The notes: generated from the letters alone by a model not told the origin. 27,594 bases of DNA from Paramacrobiotus richtersi (GCA_034698045.1 JAQGAU010000475.1:1-27594), one strand, 5' to 3'. Counted from the first letter of the stretch, positions 17,401 through 27,594 are shown. Made by a program: numbers and translations.

Positions 17401-19788
17401 ATGCGTGGAACAAACTGGAAAATGACAACGCTTTCAGAAGCAGTGATGGCTTTTCGCAAATTATTCGGTCGCGATGATACCGTTATTATAGGCGCAGTAC
17501 ATGTTCAGGCTTTTCCGGGCACCCCGAAACATTCCCAGCCTTTAGGAAAAATTATTGACCGTGCTTGTGGAGATGCGGAGAAATACCTGCGCCACGGACT
17601 GGTACGTTAGGAAATTTCTTGCTTTTCGTTATTTATTGTCAAATTAAGTAAATGCGGATTCAGAACATGTACCCTGTATCGCACCATTAACAGGGTTTTT
17701 CATTGTACAGGGAAACATCACGTTCAGCTGAGATCATAACAACGGTTCTTTCTTTGAATTCTGAATTTGGTGGTTTTCAGCTGGTTTATTTCGTCAGGAC
17801 GGACTGATTATCGAAAACACCCACGATATTCCGTATCTAAAAGGATCAAAATTATCCCCCGAGACGACAGCATGTATGACGCGGGTGTGCGAGGCAGTGC
17901 GGAGAAAGTTCCCGGAGATTCCGATTGGTGTGCAGATTTTAGCTGGGGGAAATTTGGAGGCCATGGCTGTGGCGCATGCCTGCGATTTGAATTTTATCCG
18001 CGCCGAAAGCTTCGTTTTTAGCTCCATTGCGGACGAAGGGTTTCTGGATGCCTGCGGTGGAGAATTGCTGCGATATCGGAAGAATATCGGAGCCGAGAAA
18101 ATTATGGTTTTTGCCGATGTTAAAAAGAAACACAGGTAAAACAGAAAATATTTACGAGATTTTCGGAGACGTAAAATTCGGTAAAAACTATCGTTTTCCA
18201 ACATTTTTTTGGTTTCTGGTTGGGTTTTCTTCGATTGTTTCATTTCTAAATGAGCGTTATCAGCCTTTCTGTATTTTTCTTCAGGACAGATTAGTCTGTT
18301 AACTCTGTTTCGTTTCCGTTTTCCTGTGAAAAAATTTGTTTTGAGTTGGTTAGTGGTTTTCGACGTTTTAGGTAGATTTTAAAAGAAAGGTATGGGAATA
18401 ACATAATGAAACATTCACTTATGAATTAACCAAAAAAGAGACAGCGAATGCGTGAGTTTTCGAACATCATACTTTTTAATAATTTGTTTCTTCGTTAATT
18501 TTTACCGTGTTTTTGTTACCGTGAAATGGCCGTGTTTTCGCCGTGGAAAAATAAATGTTAATAAAATTAATAACAGTACAGTGTCATAATAAAAACGCGA
18601 CAGTAAATTTATTAATGATTTGCAACGAACGGGAAAACTACAATAAAACAGTGATAAAATAATATATATTATAATAATATAATAAAAATAATGTAATAAA
18701 TAATACAATAAAAATAATAATATGCATAAAATATTGTTAAAATAATGGAGAAATAATGGGCTCTGGAATTGAGTATTATTCTTCGTAATTTTGTCCATTT
18801 TATAGCTCTCACGCCATCACGGCTGATTTGACGGTGCAGGATGTGGCGCATGCGGCGGAATTCTTCCTGGCTGATGGTGTGATTGTCACGGGCAAAGCCA
18901 CCGGTCAACCAGCCGATCCCCAGGTAGGCGTTTGCACGACACGTCGTTCTTCCACAATCTAATGTTGGTTTTGTTGTGTTTTAGGAAGCCGGCGGTAAGT
19001 GTACAATGTAAACGTCCGACTTGGAATTATTTCTGTCATAATTGCAGTTTTCTGCGGATATTCATAAAAATTCTTTTACACTCCGGGAACTTTTTTCAAA
19101 CACTTTTTTCAACCCTTGGAGAATTTCTTGTTTATTGTTTCAGTATTTTGGCAGAACTGGCATCCACCAGACAATATTACGAGTACTTTTGTGATATTAT
19201 TCGGAACTTTTTTTATTAATGTTTTGTGTTTATTTAAACTTTTTATTATTAATTGATTTCATGTTTATTAATGTATCTTAAATCCGTAAGCATTGTTAAC
19301 CAATGTTTTTTTTTTGTTTATAAATTATAACCATGAAATAACAATAACAAATAGCTAATTCCATAATAGATTTGATTTTCTGATTTATTTTTGGTTGAAC
19401 GTTTTGTTTAAACGAAAAAGGAAAATTCCACCTGCGAGATATTTTCCGATTACTGCTGACTTTTTACTACAATCACTACATCATAAGAAAGAAAAATTTA
19501 TCAATGAAAATGTGTTTTATTGGTTATTTTTCGGTAGCCACGATGAAACACACAAATTTGCCCGTTTTACTCGGGTCGGGTGTCACCGCCGACAATCTCC
19601 ACGCCTTCGCCAACAACTGCCACGGCGCGATTGTCGGGTCCGATTTCAAGCACGACGGCCAGTGGTACAACGAGATCGACGAGGAGCGGGTCAAGAAATT
19701 CATGCAGAAAGTCAAACAACTACGCGAAACCATTGTCAAGGAAGAAAAAGAATCCCACCGGAAACCAGCTGTTTCGGATTTTATTTAG
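17401..19788 (+). CDS. BtpA/SgcQ-family TIM-barrel protein, five exons, 305 aa
   Basis: Exons: 17401-17601, 17798-18135, 18806-18923, 18985-18994 (10 nt) and 19538-19788. Introns are 196, 670, 61 and 543 bp, all GT-AG, in phases 0, 2, 0 and 1. Family blocks in order: TVIIGAVHVQAFPGTP (27-42), DGLIIENTHDIPY (68-80), IGVQILAGGNLEAMAVAHA (110-128), FIRAESFVFSSIADEGF (133-149), VFADVKKKH (171-179), ITADLTVQDVAHAAEFFLADGVIVTG (183-208), LPVLLGSGVT (230-239), GAIVGSDFKHDGQW (252-265) and RVKKFM (273-278). BtpA in cyanobacteria is needed for stable photosystem I; the animal members (for example worm F13E9.13, annotated mitochondrial) have no established reaction. No clear targeting peptide precedes the first block. 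ATG 17401 is the first in frame; Met8 or Met16 are alternatives. Tandem paralog of 23741-26138. Confidence 0.9.
18985..18994 (+). other. 10-nt microexon of BtpA gene 1
   Basis: GAAGCCGGCG, flanked by TTTTAG and GTAAGT. It adds Glu-Ala-Gly and the first base of the next Ala codon, joining PADPQ to TMKHTNLPVLLGSGV in frame. Skipping it would shift the frame, since 10 is not a multiple of three. The paralog has an equivalent at 25286-25295. Confidence 0.85.
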
Positions 19789-19902
19789 AAAACACTGACT
19801 GTGTCTTTCGCTGCATTTCAATAGAAATTGTTTTTAATAGTTTTATCGTTAGTTTCGCTGAGTAGATTTTATGGGATTTATCAGTGTTGGGAATGTCGCC
19901 GA

Positions 19903-19908
19903 AATAAA
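19903..19908 (+). terminator. Poly(A) signal AATAAA of BtpA gene 1
   Basis: AATAAA about 115 bp after the stop codon, followed by a T/G-rich stretch (TTGGTGTGTGG). Placement is typical for a short animal 3' UTR. Confidence 0.5.
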
Positions 19909-20254
19909 AGTTTAATGGAAATTTGGTGTGTGGCATTGGCGTATTCGTATTATCCAGAAACACATTACCGGATTTACCATAATTAATTCAGCTAATTTAA
20001 ATTAAATTAGGAAAGCATTTATTATTTTTCTAATTGTGTTGTCGACCAAATTTACGACACAGAAAAATAAATCTTCTGTACGCTGTGCAGTTGGATGTTA
20101 CATCAAGCTGGGTAAATCAATGGGAATTTGTGTTTCGCTTATTTTTGATGATTTACTTATTATTTATTTATGCCAGACAAATTCTTCCGGAAATGCCTTT
20201 TTTAATATTAATTTATGGAATTTAATTCAGTTTAAAGTTTGTTGCATTTAATGT
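19909..20254. other. Convergent spacer
   Basis: AT-rich spacer after BtpA gene 1. The overlapping frames at 20034-20251 have low-complexity hydrophobic products and are not accepted. Confidence 0.4.
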
Positions 20255-20455
20255 AAGAAACGGAATGTACGATACAAAAAAAAGAACCCGAATTAACACT
20301 AAATAAGTATAACAACAAACTTCTATATACTTATTTCTCCAGCAGTCGCATTCGTTTATGCGCAATTATGTTCTGGCCAGTATTCCCATCGGAACACGGC
20401 TCGCCAACATTATTTTAACAGATTCCGAGTAAACTGGACAGATCTGTCTACTGCT
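20255..20455 (-). pseudogene. Decayed duplicate of the last BTB exon
   Basis: This stretch repeats the 3' end of the neighbouring MATH-BTB gene. CGGAATGTACGATACAAAA occurs at 20260 and 20696; A-rich and AACAACAA blocks follow in both. Next comes a degraded version of EHCSKRMRV (reads EHNCA-stop-TNAT) and, after a deletion of about 160 bp, SLLGIC followed by a stop (ACAGATTCCGAGTAAACT at 20419, identical to 20990). Several stops are present. It is a tandem exon duplication that has died. Confidence 0.75.
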
Positions 20456-20757
20456 ATAAATTTCCATTATCTTCCAAACTTAACTTTTACCATTACGAGT
20501 ACACATAATTTTATAAATATCCGATATTAACCAGAAATATACGAACAATTCTGATACACACTCTTTGAGTGTTCCGCACAGTGGACGTTGATAACGTTGT
20601 GGTGGTATTTTCGGCAGACAAATTCCACGAATTAGCCGTTTTATACTGTAATCCATTCAGTTTTGAATCTGAACATCTTTCTTAGTACAAACAACGGAAT
20701 GTACGATACAAAAGGAAGGAACCCGCATTACAAAAAAACATGTAACAACAACCACGT
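20456..20757. other. 3' flank of the MATH-BTB gene
   Basis: No exon supported. The part from about 20690 to 20757 is the parent of the duplicate at 20255-20320. Confidence 0.45.
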
Positions 20758-22881
20758 TTATTCATTCTCCACAACGCGCATCCGTTTCGAGCAGTGTTCC
20801 ATCACGTCCTGCGCCAGTTCCACGTCGCTATTCAACACCTCCTGCAGTCCCGCATCCCGCCACACCATCCCCATGTTTCGCGGGATCACCTGCAGCGCCG
20901 CTTCCTTTAGAACGTTCAGTCCACGCTGACTGGCCAGGACAAGGTAATGCACCGCTTTCTCCACCTGAACACGGCTGGCCAGCATTCTTTCACAGATTCC
21001 GAGTAAACTTTGCATTTGATACTTGTCGGCCATGTTCAGCACCTTCTCCGTGTTGTTACCGGTGATTTTGCACACTTCGGCACCGTAAATGTAGTCAATG
21101 AGAATTTCGACGGTTTCTGAGTCGATGTCGTCCAGGTCACACTCCGCCAACTGTATCACCGGGGGAAGAAAGCCAGATCAACAGGTATGTAACGTGTGCG
21201 GATATTTTTGCTGCAATCTTTAATTTACTATTATTGTATATCTGTAAATCTTTAATTTACAATTATTGTTTCTGTATTATTTTTATGTTTTCTCTGGATT
21301 TTTGCTGCATTCTTTACTTTGCTATTATTGTATATATCTGTAAATCTTTAATTTACAATTATTGTTTCTATATTACGTTTTATGTATGGATTTTTGCTGC
21401 AATCTTTAATTTACTCTTATTCTAAATCTGTAAATCTTCAATTTACTATTATTGTTTCTGTATTAGTCATCTACTTTGTCGCTTTCATGGCCAGTCGGGA
21501 AACAGTAATCAATTTTTTCGAAAGCATTATTATAATATTACGGAACCGATCAACTACGTGAGGAACAAATCATAAACAAATTCACAAAATAAATACAGAG
21601 TAATTATTCAAAAGAAAAAAGCGTAACCGGAAATGAGGCAATTGGTCCAGGAATTCACAGCGCCTCTCGCACGATCAATGTCGGACAGTTTTTTACCGAA
21701 GAAAAGCAGAAAAAACCAAACACTAGAATTTGCGAGTAAAAATTTCTCAACAAATAGTTTCCAGTTTCTAACCTAGTTGTACAGATCCATAGTCAGACTT
21801 GTATATAGCAAAAAACCCACAGATATTCACCTGTTTCTCTTTGGAATCATACGTCAACATGGCGGCAAACACCGGAGACTGCGCCATCAACAGCACCCGA
21901 TCCACACGGAACTCCTTGTCATCCGACGAGCGCAGCACAAAATCGGCCGTCTGATGATGATAATCCGCCTGCAGTGCTGTCATCTGCTGCTGGGCGAACT
22001 CACGATACCGCTCCAAACAACCAACTGACACCGTCTCCGTAGTTTGTGGTACGCGGACCGTCTTCAAGTTTTTGTAACGCAACACATCCATGGTAATGGT
22101 GATACAGTCGTCCTTGACCAGTCCGGCTTGTTTCTCCTTACCAAACAGGTGGACATGGTCGATGAAGGTGTTCCAACCACGTCCGTTGGATGCAGAGGAG
22201 TAGACACCCTCAAATGAACCGTAGCAGACGGGAGTGTCACCGGCGCGTCCCGTTGTAATTCTACATGGGAAGAAAACTTTTCTGTTAACAAACCATCAAA
22301 TTTCCACGGTGTACATGGTGTAGTTTTAAGCCCAAATGTTTTCCCGTAAAACGTTCGCATTACCGGGTCGCCCCGTAACCCCCGTTATAAGGGCACATGG
22401 GAACTACTACAGTTTGTTAACCAAGAATGCTGTAAGAACAAGGACCACGAGTTCCAGCTGTAGCCACTCTTTCGCGCCTTACTTATTGAAGTTCCTATCG
22501 TATTAGCCAAGAAACGTTTAGAAACCAGTTCTATGATGTTCCTAGTACTTCCTACCGTGCACTGCATTCAACGTGTAGCTTGTATTCTCCGCTGTAGTTC
22601 CTCGACTCGGGATCCACATCAGTCAGACACAAGTACACGGAAACATGCCTGGTCTCCGTATCCGTCTCCGCTGTCTTTTGACAGGGTCGGACGGCAATAC
22701 GCCAACGTCCCTGGTACTCCTTGTCTTCCCCCAGCTCCTCCGAAGAGATTCCACTGCTGAAGATCAAGTCTGTGTCAGTTTGCAGAGTTTTCAAGTGCTC
22801 GATCGTCCATTTCAGCGTGAATCGCATTGTTTCACGGTGCGTTCGCTCACAGACTGTGATGCTGGCAGGGAGAGATTCCAT
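20758..22881 (-). CDS. MATH-BTB (SPOP/TDPOZ-like) protein, subfamily B, three exons, 382 aa
   Basis: Exon 1 is 22881-22556, intron 1 is 22555-22261 (295 bp, phase 2), exon 2 is 22260-21831, intron 2 is 21830-21151 (680 bp, phase 0) and exon 3 is 21150-20758. Intron 1 matches the intron of all paralogs; intron 2, after KEKQ (residues 249-252), is unique to this copy. The MATH domain is about 14-172 (RETMRFTLKWTIEH 15-28, YQGRWRIAVRPC 57-68, RITTGRA 109-115, LVKDDCITITMDVLRYK 156-172). BTB is about 214-310 (ADFVLRSSDDKEF 214-226, MAQSPVFAAML 234-244, DYIYGAEVC 271-279), then the helical extension (ADKYQMQSLLGIC, ASQRGLNVLKEAAL) ending ENE. The stop codon lies inside an AATAAA. Likely Cul3 substrate receptor; the target is unknown. 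It sits between the two BtpA genes on the opposite strand. Confidence 0.9.
21207..21466. repeat. Tandem repeat, 92-94 bp unit, nearly three copies, in intron 2
   Basis: Units start with TTTGCTGCA at 21207, 21301 and 21393 and contain TCTGTAAATCTTTAATTTAC and ATTATTGTTTCT. The last copy is truncated near 21466. It is AT-rich and lies wholly within the intron unique to this MATH-BTB paralog. Confidence 0.85.
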
Positions 22882-23740
22882 GGTGTATCCTACTATGTAA
22901 ATCCTTTCCTGAGATAAAATTCAGGAAACAGAAGGCAAACGCCAAACAGCCAGGAGTTCATCAGGCGAATGAAGATTTGATCGATCAATGACGATCATCG
23001 ATAACTTGTCATGAAAGCTTGCATGGCAGTAGTGCTGAAGGAAGCCATCGCCAATGGGTGGCTGCGACGATCTTATAGTTTCGCTAGTCAGCCTACCTAT
23101 CAGTGGTACAGTCTCTAGTCGGAAGCCGAAATAACCGGAAGTGCCTTATCTTCCGGCACTGCAGCACAAAGGAGGTTGACTTTTTCAGAACTAAACTGCC
23201 GGAGACGTGAAAAATTTCTTTTAACAATTGATAACAGTGCCTGCGTGCTGTTTAATTAGCAGCCTGTACCTTTTACGTAGTGTGCTCAAAATTAACGATT
23301 TTATTACTGTCGTCTCTCATCTTACATAAAAATGTCGCAGTGTCGTTTATTAATTAATTTTTTTCCATTTTCTGGTTTCTGCCCAATGTCGATCACTACT
23401 TTGACGACACAAGTCGGGATAACTCCAGTCCGTCCAATAACCAGAATCCATCTAACGAGCATTCGCCGGTAATTGGTAAATTCCCAGGCGAAGATATGGT
23501 GCTGCACTGCCGAATCCCTGTAGACGCCGGAAATTTCCGTCCTTGTTGTGCGGCTTTTCAGTCTTTTGCCACAGTTTTGTGATAAAATTATTAATTCTCA
23601 TAATTTTCACACGTTGGTCCCTTGGACACCAGATTTTAGTCTACTGCAAATTACTTTTCAGTATCCTCATTTCTGCAATTGCAAATACCGTCTTGGCATT
23701 GCCTGAATTGCTTTTCAACGTTTGCAGATCCAGCCAGAAA
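22882..23740. other. Divergent spacer between MATH-BTB (-) and BtpA gene 2 (+)
   Basis: 859 bp likely holding both promoters. It contains a small hairpin-forming block near 23127-23158 (CCGGAAGTGCC / CTTCCGGCAC). A possible splice acceptor (TTTGCAG at 23721-23727) just before the BtpA ATG hints at an intron in the 5' UTR. No gene is supported. Confidence 0.45.
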
Positions 23741-26138
23741 ATGCCTCTGGAAACGGATTCCATGCTAGCCTTCCAGAACCTGTTTGGACGCGATGATACG
23801 GTGATTATCGGTGCTGTTCACGTGGATGCTCTTCCCGGATCTCCTCGCCATTCTAAACCACTGCAGGATATTATCCAGCACGCTTGCAGCGACGCGGAGA
23901 AGTACGTCAAACATGGCTTGGTAAGTCAGCTCTTAGCCCAGGCGTTTATGCTCACTGCCCTGTGGCCCGTCCTGTTGAGTACGCTACTGCAACAGGGAAA
24001 CGACCCTGTACCCAACATTTTCTTATCAGAAATTGCGGATTTGATGTGGTTTTTTCCTTCTTAGGATGGACTGATTATCGAGAATACGAACGATAATCCT
24101 TATGTAACTGGACCAAAACTGACTCCCGAGACGACAGCATGTATGACCCGTGTCTGCGCCGAAGTGCGGAAGAAATTTCCCAAGTTTCCGCTCGGAGTGC
24201 AGATTTTAGCTGGAGGAAATGTCGAAGCGATGGCCGTAGCGCATGCTTGTGATTTGGATTTTATCCGGGCCGAGAGCTTCGTTTTCAGCTCCATTGCGGA
24301 TCAGGGATTTCTGGACGCGTGTGGTGGAGCATTGCTGCGATACCGGAAGAATATTGGAGCGGAGAAAATCTTGGTGTTCGCCGATATTAAAAAGGACCGC
24401 AAGTGAGATGAATCAGAATGGTTCATAATATTTATTGATAATAATAATTATTTATTGAGGTTTCGGAGTTTTTGGTTATTAAACGACAGTAAACGTTCAA
24501 CTGTGTGATCAGCATGCTGGTGGCAGTTCAGAATTTTTAGATTAAAATTGTTACTAAACCGGGCAGTACATTCAGTTTTTGGTTAAAAAACTGACAGTTC
24601 TGAATTTTCAATATTTAAAAAAGTAAAAGTTGTCATTCATGACAGACATTGATGGTTAAAGTACTGATTAGCGATAGTTCTATAAAAGAAAGCTCGAGAA
24701 ACGCGGATGAATGGGCTGAAAAAAATTAGCTATAAATTGAAAAATATTGGAAAAACATTGCGTTTATTCTTATCTTTATTTAATCGGTTTTATAATAATT
24801 AATTTTGCAGTTATTCCACTTTGTTCAGTTTAACACACGCGTAAATTGAAAGTTTACACTCTATTCTTATCTTTATTTAATCGGGTGTTTAATAATTAAT
24901 TTTGCATATATTACACTTTTGTTTAGAAATTTTTGCTTTGTTACTATATTAATCTTCCCTTATGTACTGAAATGGATACTAGTGTGTGGAAAATTTCCAT
25001 GGCATACAATTTGGAAATTACCAGTTTTGGTGGCTGTTGAATGGTTCTCTGATGGTGAAATGGGCTTCTTTTCAGTGCAGTTCGCACGCCATAACCGCTG
25101 ACTTGACAGTGCAGGATGTGGCCCATGCCGCCGAGTTTTTCCTGGCTGACGGCGTGATCATCAGCGGCCCGACGGCGGGCAAAGCGGCAGATCCCCAGGT
25201 GCGTGTTTGTACAGTGGTGTTGACGTTAAAAGTGCTGTTTTTAACATGCGGGCGGAATGAGATATATTTGCCCTTGTGTTTGTAGGAGGGAGCGGGTAAG
25301 GCTTGGCTCTTCTCTGAGCGCTGCTGACGGCTCTGAGTGTTGGCGTTTTATGGCGGCAGATGTACACACCTAATTTTGGGGATTCATTCCCCTTCCGATT
25401 TGAATTGTCTGTTTTTTTAAAATATTTTTTTGTGCCTTTTTTTGTTTTTACTAAGATATTTTGCCAACCTTTGATTTACGATTATCAATATTTTAATATT
25501 TTTTCTGATTTTACATTGCACTGTTAGGCAGTCGGAATACATTCATACCTTTGCAATTTCGTAGAAAAATTGTTCGTTCGAAAATGCCGATTCTTATGTT
25601 ACTTTTATTTTTTTTTTAAAGTTGCTCCAGTAGGTTACTTTGAGTGCGTGTATAATATTACTCGTGGTGTTCGTAAATAATATTTTCAAAATTAACAACT
25701 GTTAAGACTCTTACATGAACATGAATCTACAACTATCTAACGAAAATAAAACATTCAAAAAATAAAAACAAAAATTTCAGAAAAATATCAAAAAAATGTC
25801 CATTTTCCCTACTCGCCACTGGCCATTTTCTCTCTACTGCATAACCAGAAGCCCAGTGCAACTTTTCAACAACATTCCTGTATGTAGTGACGATGAAGAA
25901 GGTGGACATCCCGGTGCTTCTCGGATCGGGCGTCAAGGCCGATACACTGCACGCCTACGCCAACAACTGTCACGGGATGATTGTCGGGTCTGAGTTCAAG
26001 AAGGACGGACTGTGGTACAACGAAATGGACGAAGGACGGGTGGAGAAATTCATGAAGAATGTCAAGGAGCTCCGCGAGACCATTGTCAAGGCGGAGAAGG
26101 ATCAGCACCGGAAACCGGCGCTGACGGACTACGTGTGA
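23741..26138 (+). CDS. BtpA/SgcQ-family TIM-barrel protein, five exons, 298 aa
   Basis: Exons: 23741-23920, 24065-24402, 25081-25198, 25286-25295 (10 nt) and 25888-26138. Exons 2 to 5 have the same lengths (338, 118, 10, 251) and phases as in the gene at 17401-19788, while introns (144, 678, 87, 592 bp) differ in sequence. Only the N-terminus before LFGRDDTVIIGAVHV differs (MPLETDSMLAFQN). Blocks: VIIGAVHVDALPGSP (21-35), DGLIIENT, VQILAGGNVEAMAVAHA, FIRAESFVFSSIAD, VFADIKK, ITADLTVQDVAHAAEFFLADGVIISG, IPVLLGSGV, GMIVGSEFKKDGLW and RVEKFM. The frame is open upstream of 23741 to 23543 and would encode a hydrophobic stretch, but a possible acceptor just before the ATG makes the short start more likely. 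Biochemical role in animals is not established; the fold is predicted to be a TIM barrel. Confidence 0.9.
24765..24930. repeat. 97-bp tandem duplication in BtpA gene 2 intron 2
   Basis: TATTCTTATCTTTATTTAATCG followed by TTTAATAATTAATTTTGCA-like sequence occurs from 24765 and again from 24862. The copies differ by a few bases. AT-rich, intronic, no coding effect. Confidence 0.75.
25286..25295 (+). other. 10-nt microexon of BtpA gene 2
   Basis: GAGGGAGCGG, between TTTGTAG and GTAAGG. Encodes Glu-Gly-Ala plus the first base of a Val codon. Its position, length and phase match the microexon of the other BtpA gene, although only about half the bases are the same. Confidence 0.85.
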
Positions 26139-27300
26139 ATGACTGGAGAAGGATTTTGGGTTCGTGTTACTGATGCAGCTGGGAATGTGCATTTTCGGGT
26201 GAAGTTTTACCTTTTTTTAAATAAATTTGTATTAACTGGTGTTCCTAGGAATAATTAATCAGTGTGAGGCATTTCGGTTGAAAATTGTGGTTTTTTCTCG
26301 AATTACATTTTGAGTGCCTTTTTCGTGTGCATTTGTCCGTGTTTAGTGCAAATAACAACATGACAGGAAGTGGAAATCCGAATTACGAAATTTAATTAGG
26401 AATACTTCGGAATAATTAGGAAATATAAAATACAAATCGGGAAGTCCTTATTATGCATTTCGTTGCGTAAAACACGCTGAAGACATAACTCGCATATGCA
26501 CCTGTTTTTATCAGGAATGTGCTTTTGTTGTTCGTTTTTGTTTTGACGTTCTAAAAGTTTCGAAATTCCTGTAATGTACCGATTTGAAACGAGCTTACAT
26601 TGTCAAAAGCTTGGGTCATATTAAAAGGGAAATACAGCGAAATTTATTTCTTTTTTTGTGATTTTATTGGTTTCTGAATTAGTTTCGTTGGTTTATAAAT
26701 TAATATCTCACGAACTTACTCAAAATGCATGTTTTTACTTTTTTTACGTATTTGAACTTTTTAGTTGTATTATGCTTTTGAATTTTTAACTTTATTAATA
26801 TTTTTAATTTGTATTGTTTAAAATTTTTCGTTCTATAGTTTTTAAATTTGTCAGTTTAAGCGGCATATTCGAGGTTACTCGTACCAGCTGAAAAACACCT
26901 ACAGTATTATAATCATAAGCAACCAAATCATTCACTGGATAATTCTCGATGTTGACTTTTTTATTTCCGGTTTGCCCTTCGTTAATTTGCAAACACTTGT
27001 TACACCATTCAGAACGTCAGTGTTTGGCATGTTAACCAGATGGCATTCAAGAGTGAAAGAAACAGGTTGGCGTTTCTCAAAATGCATATTCACAATTGAA
27101 TACAAGTCAAATCAGTAATTATTGCCCAGAGTTGTTTAAGCATTCGGGGTGTTTTTATGCAGCTCAATGCATGCATGAACAGAATATATATCGCCAACGC
27201 CATCGAAACTAACTACACAAACGAAACACGCACCAAAAAACACCTGAATACACAGAGCAAACAAGAAACCAAACTGTACAATTTGTCCCAAGCCAAAATC
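26139..27300. other. AT-rich non-coding region
   Basis: No gene is supported. Poly-T runs and AT-rich stretches dominate. The minus frame at 26804-26992 has no recognisable feature. Confidence 0.45.
26220..26225 (+). terminator. Poly(A) signal AATAAA of BtpA gene 2
   Basis: AATAAA about 82 bp after the stop, followed by T-rich sequence, a position comparable to that in the paralog. Confidence 0.5.
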
Positions 27301-27306
27301 ATAATA

Positions 27307-27593
27307 ATGCCACGTTGCACCCGTTATATAACAGAAAAACGACACAAACCAAGGTAATTCAGTCGACATAACATAAATCTCAGTGAGAAAAAAGTAACTA
27401 AAAATGGCAGTTTTTCTTTGATAAAATTTTTCCCTCAATAAAAAAAACATTGTCAGAAAACAAAGGATTGCGCAATAATGTAAAAAATAAAATTTTGAAA
27501 ATTTATATATATTTCTTTTTTCCAGTGGAAATGAAGCAGCGTATCAAAAGGCAGAAACGGGAGGAAAACAGAAGGAAAAACAATGATATATAA
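27307..27593 (+). CDS. Doubtful small two-exon or terminal-exon frame at window edge
   Basis: A strong acceptor (TTTCTTTTTTCCAG) ends at 27525 and is followed by purine-rich sequence. One frame reads EMKQRIKRQKREENRRKNND before a stop at 27591, a basic helix-like tail of the kind seen at the ends of nucleolar proteins. Another frame could join to an upstream ATG exon (27307-27353, MPRCTRYITEKRHK, donor AAG|GTAATT) and read AYQKAETGGKQKEKQ. The two readings exclude each other and neither is matched by a family I recognise. The window ends immediately after. Confidence 0.18.
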
Positions 27594-27594
27594 T

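Noticed and set aside
20034..20251. Two overlapping 63-71 aa frames
   Set aside because: AT-rich, low-complexity hydrophobic translations that overlap in different frames, with no motif.
23543..23740. Upstream hydrophobic extension of BtpA gene 2 as a targeting or membrane segment
   Set aside because: The frame is open, but a likely splice acceptor just before ATG 23741 and the lack of a counterpart in the paralog suggest it is non-coding.
27136..27450. 104-aa hydrophobic minus-strand frame
   Set aside because: The + strand here is unusually A/C-rich, so the complement gives Phe/Val/Cys-rich translation by composition alone; no family motif seen.

Overview
The window looks like a compact invertebrate nuclear genome. 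Genes have several short introns with GT-AG borders, some as short as 61 bp. Coding exons are GC-balanced and the spacers are AT-rich. The gene content is a rhodopsin-like GPCR, lineage-expanded MATH-BTB (SPOP-like) genes and BtpA-family TIM-barrel genes. This fits a small ecdysozoan-type animal; a tardigrade is my best guess, but nothing here proves it. I see no bacterial operon, tRNA, rRNA or CRISPR.

Layout: 1-3543 is mostly non-coding, with one weak orphan exon and sequence that recurs later. A two-exon GPCR (3544-4651, +) converges on an intact MATH-BTB gene (5281-7318, -). The arrangement then repeats in decayed form: GPCR remnant (7711-8330, +) and MATH-BTB pseudogene (8787-10600, -), then GPCR remnant (11405-12050, +) and a second MATH-BTB pseudogene (12703-14628, -). 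The second pseudogene is split by a 379-bp hAT-like element with a perfect 8-bp target-site duplication. A short upstream repeat (15141-15295) precedes another intact MATH-BTB gene (15586-16902, -).

The right half holds two BtpA-family genes on + (17401-19788 and 23741-26138). They share the same five-exon structure, including a 10-nt microexon. Each lies head-to-head with an intact MATH-BTB gene on - (15586-16902 and 20758-22881). A decayed duplicate of a BTB exon sits at 20255-20455. The region from 26139 to the end is AT-rich and essentially empty, apart from a doubtful terminal exon at the edge.

The MATH-BTB proteins should act as substrate receptors for Cullin-3 ubiquitin ligases: the MATH domain binds targets and the BTB plus helical extension binds Cul3. 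There are two subfamilies: A (5281, 8787 pseudogene, 15586) and B (12703 pseudogene, 20758). The main story is birth-and-death evolution in a tandem array: module duplication, loss of the GPCR core in two copies, transposon disruption, expansion of an acidic repeat in a loop of the MATH domain, and a paralog-specific intron. The GPCR, MATH-BTB and BtpA genes have no evident shared pathway; their association is positional.
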